This document shows, one piece after another, positions 31,855-38,703 of a DNA stretch of 64,000 nucleotides (positions are counted from its first letter, which is position 1; the number at the start of each line of letters is the position of its first letter). Position numbers and translations under genes: made by a program. The stretch lies in contig NZ_CALXGI010000002.1 of assembly GCF_944387805.1 (NCBI RefSeq), positions 1 through 64,000 on the forward strand, given 5' to 3'. Source of the DNA: an uncultured Pseudoflavonifractor sp. (GTDB lineage: Bacteria; Bacillota; Clostridia; Oscillospirales; Oscillospiraceae). Under the pieces are notes generated by a model. The model saw only the letters and a list, made by a program, of their open reading frames with translations, had not been told where the DNA came from and made no database searches.

Positions 31855-32400
31855 TCAGACGTTGTCTGCCAGCGCAGCCGCCTGCTTACAGCCGTCGGTT
31901 TTCTCAATGTCGCCGGCATTCAGCACACCAGGGATCAGCACCTCGCCTACCATATGCCATTTCAGCAGGGCGGCGCTGCGCTCAATGGGAATCCTGACGC
32001 CGTCCATGACGGACTTGTCGTCCTCCTCACAGCAGCAGATCAGGCCGCAGCCTTTCCCGGCGATATTCTTTCCCGCTACGCAGAAGGAGAACATTTTGTC
32101 GATAACCGCTTTAATCTGGGCCGGAATGGAGTACCAGTACACCGGCATGGCAAAGACCACAGCATCTGCCTCCAAAATAGCCGGAGCAATGGTGTTGAAA
32201 TCATCATCAAAAGAGCAGGCTTTGCCACTCTTATAGCAGGTTTCGCAGGCATGACAGCCGCCGACATTCATCGCAGCGGCGTCAAATCGGGTGACGCTGT
32301 GCCCCTTTTCTTCCGCTGCCTGGATAAAAGCCTCCGTCATAGCAAAAGTGTTCCCGTTTTTCCGCGGACTGCCGGTGATAACAACGATTTTTTTGCTCAT
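31855..32400 (-). CDS. Flavodoxin-fold NAD(P)H-dependent FMN reductase, copy 2
   Basis: This 181-residue protein starts MSKKIVVITGSPRKNGNTFAM. It has GCHACETCYKSGKACSFDDD with a cysteine cluster and FAMPVYWYSIPAQIKAVIDKMFSF. It is about one-third identical by eye to copy 1 and first in the pair. An extra CCCEEDD segment near residue 115 is unusual. Both genes are probably induced through the divergent HxlR protein, which commonly senses reactive electrophiles. Confidence 0.88.
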   Translation of the reverse strand: MSKKIVVITGSPRKNGNTFAMTEAFIQAAEEKGHSVTRFDAAAMNVGGCHACETCYKSGKACSFDDDFNTIAPAILEADAVVFAMPVYWYSIPAQIKAVIDKMFSFCVAGKNIAGKGCGLICCCEEDDKSVMDGVRIPIERSAALLKWHMVGEVLIPGVLNAGDIEKTDGCKQAAALADNV

Positions 32401-32526
32401 AGCATATTTCCTCCAATCTTCCAGGGATTGACGTTTCCCTTAGATTCTACTACAATCATAGCAAGCACAGAAAGAAAAACAAGTACGCACATTTAAGTGT
32501 GGTACTTACTTTTAGGAGAGTGTCAA

Positions 32527-32859
32527 ATGAGCAAGAGATGTATTTCCAGTGAGTGCCTAAGTTCCACGGGCTTCAGCTACACCCTGTCCCTGATCAGCGG
32601 GAAATATAAAATGACTATCTTGTATACTCTGATGGAGTTCGGTGTGGTTCGATTCAACGAGATGAAACGGTACATCGACGGTATTTCCTATAAGACCCTC
32701 AGCTCCACTCTGAAGGAGCTGGAGGCGGATCAGCTTGTCCACCGGGAGGAATATCCCCAGATTCCCCCAAAGGTAGAATACAGCCTGACAGAGCGGGGCA
32801 GATCCCTCATCCCTATCCTGGACGGGATGTGCGAATGGGGAGAGCAAAATCGGATTTGA
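32527..32859 (+). CDS. HxlR-family winged-helix regulator
   Basis: ATG 32527 follows AGGAGAG, giving 110 residues. The HxlR pattern is clear: TLSLISGKYKMTILYTLMEFGVVRFNEMKRYIDGISYKTLSSTLKELEADQLVHREEYPQIPPKVEYSLTERGRSLIPIL, read in parts. Two N-terminal cysteines (CISSEC) may be redox sensors. It should control the divergent reductase pair across the 126-base gap. Confidence 0.9.
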   Translation: MSKRCISSECLSSTGFSYTLSLISGKYKMTILYTLMEFGVVRFNEMKRYIDGISYKTLSSTLKELEADQLVHREEYPQIPPKVEYSLTERGRSLIPILDGMCEWGEQNRI

Positions 32860-32939
32860 CGAATCCACTGGCCATTGAAGCCTGATGCGAAAAATCCCCG
32901 GTGAGATACCGGGGGCATACAGGCCATGATCACCTCGCC

Positions 32940-33345
32940 GGTTGTCTATACACACATCATTCCGTCACAAACAGCGGTGACTCCGTCATCTACCTTAAGC
33001 GCTGTACCTTCACCGGCGATTCTCCGATCGCTTTTCTTCCCACCACGAGTATCGGCTCCGCTCCCCTGCCATCAGGAGAAAGCTGCACGGTCACGGCAGA
33101 ATGTGCACCTAGCAATCGTGGCCCTGGAACCGTGGCCGCCTCCGACTGGTACTGCGACGCGGTGGCCTACGCTTATAAGAACGACCTGATGGGAGGCATC
33201 TCCCCTTCCCCTCTTCGAGCCGGATATTGCCACTACCCGGAGTATGATCGCCACCATTCTCTAGCGCCTGGAGAACTAGCCCACGGTCTCCGCCGTAGCC
33301 TTCCCCGATTAGGTACTTGTTCTGGAAGAATCGTTTGTTACAGAT
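32940..33345 (+). pseudogene. Remnant of an SLH-domain (S-layer homology) protein
   Basis: One frame reads ASDWYCDAVAYAYKNDLMGG. After a frameshift another reads ATTRSMIATIL, stop, RLEN, stop, PTVSAVAFPD, stop. Those are consecutive pieces of an SLH repeat with TAG where Trp, Gln and another codon are expected. Several stops and a frameshift make it non-functional. It occupies most of the gap between the HxlR gene and the next ORF. Confidence 0.65.
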
Positions 33346-33393
33346 GAAGGGATGTGACCTAAAATAACAATAAAACGGATTATTGAAACGGAA

Positions 33394-34161
33394 TTGGAAC
33401 TGATCCTATTCTCACTTGGCTATAGAAGAGTAAATGGCGGCCAGGGATGGTATTGCTATGAGAATAACGAAACAGGAATTATCATTGATTATCACGTAGC
33501 ACGTACGGCACATCGCTTTGAAAGAAGGATCGAGGTCGATTTTACGGTCCGCGATCTGAACCGGAAGCGGCTTTGCCTGGCGAATTTTCCAGGAGAATAT
33601 CCCCTGACTTATGAGACTCAGGCGGAGTTGGACGGTAAATTGCGGCATACGTTTGACGCTATGGTAAATATGGCTTTGCCCTACATACAGGACATGAAGA
33701 AATATGCCGTCCCTGTACCGTGTCTAAAAGATTACCAAGCGCTTGCGGACCACCCAGAGCGACGAGCGGAACTATTTTCCTTCAAATATCATATGATACC
33801 TGACAAATCTTCTCTTATACAGCTTGATTCTATACTACAGTCAATCCGCCCGAAGAATTTATACGAACTGAAGGACTCGTTTCAAGCAAACTATGAAGAT
33901 TTGATCAATATGGCGGCTTTTTACGGCATATTATTTGCAAAAAAATCCCATCACTACTGTCTGGGATGGGCTCCGCTCATACCCCAAGATGCTCCAATTT
34001 ATCCCCTTATAGCACCAGAACCAGAGAGATTTTTAGTTCTTGAAATAGGCGATTATGATTCTCGACCAGGCGTAAGAGCTGATGTTCTATTGTTTGTTAT
34101 TGAGGCATGGAATTACCTGGACATTAAAGGACATAGTTTTTCCTCTTTTGCACTTTTATAA
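33394..34161 (+). CDS. Uncharacterised 255-residue protein, start uncertain
   Basis: From TTG 33394 the frame encodes 255 residues (LILFSLGYRRVNGGQGWYCYE, later GDYDSRPGVRADVLLFVIEAWNYL, read in parts). The frame is open upstream to 33358 and IKRIIETELE looks like a continuation, with ATA 33364 where an ATG might once have stood, so the start may be mutated. It is mixed alpha/beta and soluble. No family is recognised. Its position behind an SLH remnant suggests a degrading region. Confidence 0.55.
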   Translation: MELILFSLGYRRVNGGQGWYCYENNETGIIIDYHVARTAHRFERRIEVDFTVRDLNRKRLCLANFPGEYPLTYETQAELDGKLRHTFDAMVNMALPYIQDMKKYAVPVPCLKDYQALADHPERRAELFSFKYHMIPDKSSLIQLDSILQSIRPKNLYELKDSFQANYEDLINMAAFYGILFAKKSHHYCLGWAPLIPQDAPIYPLIAPEPERFLVLEIGDYDSRPGVRADVLLFVIEAWNYLDIKGHSFSSFALL

Positions 34162-34271
34162 AGAAGCGCCTCTAATGTTTCTCATGCCCATATATTTAAT
34201 TACATTTCTGGAAGCCGGATAATCACTTAGACCAGACTTACCCAAACCTAAATACCAAATCTACCATACAC

Positions 34272-34314
34272 AAAAAGCCGCAGTTACCCCACTCCGGGGT
34301 GGCTGCGGCTTTTT
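34272..34314. terminator. Bidirectional terminator
   Basis: A stem AAAAAGCCGCAG (34272-34283) pairs with CTGCGGCTTTTT (34303-34314), with an inner ACCCC/GGGGT stem. It follows the 255-residue gene. Confidence 0.88.
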
Positions 34315-34814
34315 GTAGTCCGAAACCCACCGGCTATGCCGGGGGCCTATTCTGTCTCAAATCAGAACACATTAGTTGGCGCAGTTCCGGGCTTACGGAT
34401 ATCAGCATTATCTTAAAGTCGTCCCGCCGGGCTGTCCCTACTGCAGAAAGGGAAAAATCTGCAATGGCCAGTGGCTGTTAGACAGCACCCGCCCCCTGAG
34501 CTTTGGGCGGAGCGCAATTTTGGCGAGGGACCCGAGGAATTTATCCAGATCATTGATACGGTGTGCTTCAAGCAGATATCGCTGCAGGGATAGGGGCGCT
34601 GTATGCACCCCCAAAAGGCTCCACTTCAGGTTGGTGACATCAGAGCATGGCGAGGGACTGCTTATGTATCTTGTTTTCGTCCTCACTAAAATAGTAAAAA
34701 TTTAAAACTCAACTAAAACGCCATAGTCCCCGCCCCATATCCACAAATTTCCGTTTTCCTGTAAACCTATTCCATGATGATGTCCGACTGCAGCTTGTAA
34801 TGTATGCCCCATAA
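34315..34814. other. Gap with decayed coding traces only
   Basis: One frame near 34376-34480 reads AYGYQHYLKVVPPGCPYCRKGKICNG, a Cys-x-x-Cys fragment that might be a remnant. The rest has no ORF that I believe, no ribosome sites and no clear repeat. Confidence 0.35.
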
Positions 34815-35534
34815 TCAGTTCAGTTTTTTAAGAAAAGAGGATGACTTCCCGTTGCCGCATTGGCCTAAATCATTTCTTCCCAAAGAAAATAATCTTCCCC
34901 AGTAATCTTTCATTAGAATAAAGTCATTCCCGGCATATGCTTCGGAAATATTACTGGCTAACTTGATTGGGGCTCTTTCTGTTTGCTTTCTGAATTGCTT
35001 ATTTATCAACGAACCGTATTTAGTACCCCCAAAAAGATACAAGTCTCCACTTTTTGTAATGGCCAATCCATAATCACAGTTTTCTGAGATGGGTAGAGAC
35101 ACCCTTGCAATTTCATCCATAAGAGGTGTTGGTGGGCAATAGTGGTATTGAGGCTGCGTAAAAATAGTGCCTCTCATATTATTTCCCCAGGCCCAAAGAG
35201 TTCCATCCCGCTTAATAGCTGCAGTGATTTGATTGCCACAACTTACATATGTAACAGAATCCATCAAAAGTTTGGGCTGGCAGTAATATTCTTCTGACCC
35301 AAGAAGTGTTCCGAACTCGTTATCACCCCAGCCCCAAAGAGTATGATCCTCTCTTATTGCAAAACTTTGGTATTCATTTGCATAAACGTATTGCACACCA
35401 TCCATTACAAAGGTCGGAGATACCTGTTTTTGTAAACTTCCAATCCCTAGTTGGCCAAATTCATTTTTGCCCAAGCTCCATAGTTTTTTATCAGTCGTAA
35501 TACATATGCAGGATGATTTATCACATTTTAGCAC
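34815..35534 (-). CDS. RCC1-like repeat protein, probably 5'-truncated
   Basis: This 239-residue frame has repeated RCC1 blades: KKLWSLGKNEFGQLGIG, HTLWGWGDNEFGTLLG, GTLWAWGNNMRGTIF, GDLYLFGGTKYGSLI and GRLFSLGRNDLGQCGNG. These make a partial beta-propeller (five of the usual seven blades). There is no signal peptide and no convincing start at 35534. RCC1-like proteins in bacteria are rare and often lie in toxin loci. It sits right behind an Rhs fragment, so it may be a displaced toxin, immunity or tip module. Confidence 0.7.
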   Translation of the reverse strand: MLKCDKSSCICITTDKKLWSLGKNEFGQLGIGSLQKQVSPTFVMDGVQYVYANEYQSFAIREDHTLWGWGDNEFGTLLGSEEYYCQPKLLMDSVTYVSCGNQITAAIKRDGTLWAWGNNMRGTIFTQPQYHYCPPTPLMDEIARVSLPISENCDYGLAITKSGDLYLFGGTKYGSLINKQFRKQTERAPIKLASNISEAYAGNDFILMKDYWGRLFSLGRNDLGQCGNGKSSSFLKKLN

Positions 35535-35639
35535 CGCGATTTTCTAGGTGCAACCACATAGGTAAAAAGAAAGAAAAATAATTTGAAACAAAAAGAAAAA
35601 GGGCGAACGGGGAGAAAGTAGCGTAACCGGGCAAAACAG

Positions 35640-35669
35640 GAATCCTCCGGCCTATTAAGGCCGGAGGAT
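35640..35669. terminator. Terminator-like hairpin after the Rhs fragment
   Basis: TCCTCCGGCCT ... AAGGCCGGAGGA forms a perfect stem around 35643-35668, just after the Rhs fragment's stop on the minus strand. Confidence 0.6.
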
Positions 35670-35675
35670 GAAGCG

Positions 35676-35843
35676 TTACTGTCCGTAGTACCTGGCCAGA
35701 AGGGCGGCGCAGCCCTCCAGAACGTCGGCCAGGGTGGCGTTCTGCTCCCCCACCGTCTTACCGGTGCGGAGCCCCTGGGCGTTGTAGCTGTAGAGGGCAA
35801 CCGTCCCGTTTATGCTGGCTTTGGTCTGCCAGCCAAAGGCGTC
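35676..35843 (-). pseudogene. Rhs core fragment with an alternative short tail
   Basis: On the minus strand the frame reads FGWQTKASINGTVALYSYNA and GLRTGKTVGEQN, then ATLADVLEGCAALLARYYGQ and stop. The first part is 105 bp nearly identical (one mismatch seen) to 39721-39825 in the Rhs gene. It then joins a short new tail instead of the Rhs continuation. It has no start. It is a relic or donor cassette of the same locus. Confidence 0.75.
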
Positions 35844-35876
35844 ACAAGCAGCATGGGCCGTTCAAATGGATAAGGG

Positions 35877-35910
35877 GCAGGCCGCCGGAGCAGCTGCTCC
35901 GGCGGCCTGC
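35877..35910. repeat. 34-bp perfect palindrome, copy 1
   Basis: The arms 35877-35893 and 35894-35910 are fully complementary and GC-rich. It is preceded by CCGTTCAAATGGAT and shares flanking sequence with 37862-37985. The rest of 35911-36264 has no gene that I can support. Confidence 0.7.
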
Positions 35911-36264
35911 TGCGAGGTGGATTCTGTCTGGGACTTGCTGTTCTCTGGGTGAGCGGTGCTGAGGGATCTTTTTTGCGACGGATGTACAGATGCACACAGG
36001 ACTACGGTCTTCGTGGCACAGAACAGATTAAGTGCGATTGGGACTTCAAGTGAAAAACATTGAATCTTGAGGCTCAACCGCAAAAGATTCGGGAGCAGGA
36101 TACAGAATAACTGGGGCCGCGAGTTGGAGGCGGGCACGCAGAAAATCCTCCGCTATTTAGAGCCCCTACAGGCTAAAGGACGAAAACGGGGCGAAACGTA
36201 GGATGTTTTTCCGCTTGAACAGAGTCTCCGAGTTCCAGAGAAGAGAGGGTGTATGCAAAAGAAT

Positions 36265-36783
36265 TCAATCCAGCAATAACCTATAACGTGCACTCTCCTC
36301 TCTTTGATAGCGCCAGACGCAGAAGGGCCGGGGATTTTGGTCCACCTCCCACGGGCTGTTGTCGGAGGAGATAAGCCCCTGCCAGAAGGCGCAGAAATCC
36401 TGGGCCTCTCCATAGGTGGAAAACAGCCCGTTGGCGTTGAGCTGAAGGCAGAAGGGCGGAGGGATCTCACCCGCCAGGGGAGATGCTCTAAAATCTCCCA
36501 GGACGTCAAACCCCAAAAAGCCTTCCTGCAGGCGGAATTCCCCCGGCACATCGGCAAAGCAGATAATCTCGCAGGGCTCCTCCTTGTACCAGCTCCGTAG
36601 TTTCTCCAGCATATCGGCCACCTCCGGGCGGTAGGCGTCATCCTGTCCTGCCAGCCAGTTCAGATAGGGGTCGTAATCGGCAAAGAAGGCGCGGTGTTGG
36701 CGGAGTTTCAGCTTGGGCATGGTCAGATACCGCGTCACGCCCCGGTATCTGCCCGATATGGGCAATAGGTCAATGTAGTACAT
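36265..36783 (-). CDS. Candidate immunity protein for the orphan Rhs tip
   Basis: This 172-residue soluble protein (MYYIDLLPISGRYRGVTRYL; PKLKLRQHRAFFADYDPYLNWL; EIICFADVPGEFRLQEGFLGF) begins one base after the stop of the orphan Rhs cassette. That is the place where Rhs immunity genes lie. It is acidic and aromatic, without membrane segments. No known immunity family is recognised; the assignment rests on position. Confidence 0.65.
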   Translation of the reverse strand: MYYIDLLPISGRYRGVTRYLTMPKLKLRQHRAFFADYDPYLNWLAGQDDAYRPEVADMLEKLRSWYKEEPCEIICFADVPGEFRLQEGFLGFDVLGDFRASPLAGEIPPPFCLQLNANGLFSTYGEAQDFCAFWQGLISSDNSPWEVDQNPRPFCVWRYQREESARYRLLLD

Positions 36784-37869
36784 TTATTTTCCTTCCAGCA
36801 GTTTTTTTATTGCATCGATAATTTGGGAATTTATAGCTACATGATATTTTCCAATATTTAGATGCCAGACATTCCAGTTATTATTATGCGGTGCATCAAG
36901 TCTTACAGATATACCAAACTGTTGTGCTTTCTGGATAAGAGCTTTTGCCCATTCATATCCAATTTGTACATGTGGCGTGTTAAAGGCGGTTTGTAACAGA
37001 CCATAAAATTTTCCTGAATCATTAATTAAGAGTGCAGGGTTAATTCCAAGAAATTTCATAGCAGTTGAGAACACAGACGGTCCAAGACTGTGAGCCAAGG
37101 ATAGCATCTTAGCAGGGTTTGCTGTTAAAAAACTGGACACAGCAGAAGTGATAGCGCTGCCAGCAAACCAGCCAATTGCGCCGCCGCCCACAGTAACCGC
37201 AGCACGGACAGTCCAGTATTTCCACCCTTCAAGTCCTAAATTTTTTGCTACAAAATCTCCGAATGCCCACCCGGCTAAAGCGCCAATTGCCGCACATATT
37301 GCGTTAATCAGAGCCTCTCCTGTTGAATCACGGTATGCTACAGGGCTATTCACACAGTACACATACAGGTTCCCGCTCTGCATGATGGCGGAGATCTGGG
37401 GGACATAGGTGTAGGCGGTCAGGCCCAGGGCGTCCTGCCGCTCATTGATCTTCTGGGGGTTGTCCCCGTAGATCATGTTGGCGGTGTTCCAGTGGGTGTC
37501 CTGCTGGGTGAAGCGGCCTATGCTCGGGTCATAGTACCGGGCCCGCAGGTAGTAGGTCTCGGTCTCGCTGTCCCAGTACTCCCCACAGTAGCGGAAGGGG
37601 TTGGCATCGGTGGAGGAGGGGTTCTTCTCGTTGCCGAAGGCGTCGTAATCGTAGGATCGGGCCACTGCTCCGGCAGCGGTGGAAATCTTCACTATGTCCC
37701 CATGGGCGTTCTGGTGATAGTACCGCAGGGTAGTGCCGCTCCGCCAGGAGACAAGATTGACGCCGTAGACGTAGCGGCTCACCAGAGAGCCTCCCCGGGT
37801 CTCGGCCACGATGTTGTCCCCGTCCAGCAGGAAGCTGGTGTTCTGCTCCCCCACCGTCTTGCCGTTCAA
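36784..37869 (-). CDS. Orphan Rhs tip cassette (C-terminal core plus toxin)
   Basis: The 361-codon frame begins at a TTG in NGKTVGEQNTSFLLDGDNIV. It repeats the end of the Rhs core up to SGNLYVYCVNSPVAYRDSTG, including YDYDAFGN, FRYCGEYWDSETETYYLRARYYDP and GRFTQQDTHW. It then changes to a different C-terminal domain of about 170 residues: a Gly/Ala hydrophobic stretch, then HVQIGYEWAKALIQKAQQFGI and NNWNVWHLNIGKYHVAI. That end, with paired His residues, looks like a toxin (possibly a nuclease). The cassette can replace the tip of the full gene by recombination through a 503-bp repeat. Confidence 0.8.
   Translation of the reverse strand: MNGKTVGEQNTSFLLDGDNIVAETRGGSLVSRYVYGVNLVSWRSGTTLRYYHQNAHGDIVKISTAAGAVARSYDYDAFGNEKNPSSTDANPFRYCGEYWDSETETYYLRARYYDPSIGRFTQQDTHWNTANMIYGDNPQKINERQDALGLTAYTYVPQISAIMQSGNLYVYCVNSPVAYRDSTGEALINAICAAIGALAGWAFGDFVAKNLGLEGWKYWTVRAAVTVGGGAIGWFAGSAITSAVSSFLTANPAKMLSLAHSLGPSVFSTAMKFLGINPALLINDSGKFYGLLQTAFNTPHVQIGYEWAKALIQKAQQFGISVRLDAPHNNNWNVWHLNIGKYHVAINSQIIDAIKKLLEGK
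37358..37860. repeat. 503-bp Rhs direct repeat, copy 1
   Basis: It aligns without gaps to 39239-39741 at a constant offset of 1881 bases, with only a few percent differences by eye. It covers the conserved end of the Rhs core. Confidence 0.88.
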
Positions 37870-37877
37870 ATGGATGA

Positions 37878-37917
37878 GGGGCAGGTCGCTGGAACATCTG
37901 CTCTAGCGGCCTGCCCC
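37878..37917. repeat. Degenerate palindrome, copy 2
   Basis: An imperfect GGGGCAGG ... CCTGCCCC palindrome preceded by CCGTTCAAATGGAT, related to 35877-35910. The homology goes on through about 37985 with moderate identity. Between here and 38189 no gene is seen. Confidence 0.55.
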
Positions 37918-38189
37918 AAGACGGATGCTGCCCGGAATTCGCTGTGCTTTGGTGAGCAGCCTATACAGCGCCGTAGCCTCTTTTTGCAACAGCTGCACAA
38001 GATTTACATAGGATTATTTAGCCCACAGCGGCTTCCCAAATACCAAATAGGTTTGTACCATCGGTGCGTTTGCTAAGGCTTCACTTGATCCGGTATATTT
38101 TCCGCCACCATTGGAACAGGTTGAACAGGTCTTTCGGATGCGCGCTATGAGTGAGTATTCCGGCTGTCTGCACATGGACCATAAGCTTT

Positions 38190-38687
38190 TCAGTCCAAAT
38201 AATGTTGGTTCTTGTTCGATAAAAGATGGTCAATAAAATGTACCCGTCCCCAAATAGAAATCAGCAGATTTTCTCGCAAGGCGGCAATCAGCCCCTCACG
38301 AAAAGCAATACACTCGCATCCCCTTAAATTGGTAGATTCACCCATACAGATCCAGCTTGTCCGTGGATCATAATATGTCTCCCAATGGAGCCCATAATTT
38401 CTCCCGGAGCCGGAAAGCAGTTTCTCTTCCGTAGAAAGATACAGGTGGCCAGGCGATGATTTTGGAGCCTGCAAAGAATGGTGCTTCCAGCGTTTTATGG
38501 AATTCCATCCGGCAATCTGCACGGCTTCTTTTGTCTCCAATAGAATATCAAGGGAACAGTAGGATTGTCCCAGCACCAAAGAATAATCACTCTTTCGTAA
38601 AGGAAGACATGCCAGAGATTGCTCCTCTGTTATGTAATAAAGAGAACCTTTCATGACATTTGTACTTGCTTTATAAAAAAAGTGCAT
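38190..38687 (-). CDS. Candidate immunity protein for the Rhs toxin
   Basis: This 165-residue soluble protein (MHFFYKASTNVMKGSLYYIT; SDYSLVLGQSYCSLDILL; REGLIAALRENLLISIWGRVHFI, partial) starts 16 bases after the Rhs stop. Its lower GC and the position directly behind the toxin-encoding 3' end are usual for immunity genes. No named immunity family is recognised. It is unlike the other candidate at 36265-36783, as expected when the toxins differ. Confidence 0.68.
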   Translation of the reverse strand: MHFFYKASTNVMKGSLYYITEEQSLACLPLRKSDYSLVLGQSYCSLDILLETKEAVQIAGWNSIKRWKHHSLQAPKSSPGHLYLSTEEKLLSGSGRNYGLHWETYYDPRTSWICMGESTNLRGCECIAFREGLIAALRENLLISIWGRVHFIDHLLSNKNQHYLD

Positions 38688-38703
38688 GGAAACACATCCC
38701 CTA

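Noticed and set aside
34376-34705. A small CxxC protein gene (GCPYCRKGKICNG)
   Set aside because: No ribosome site, and the frame loses sense after about 35 codons; at most a remnant.
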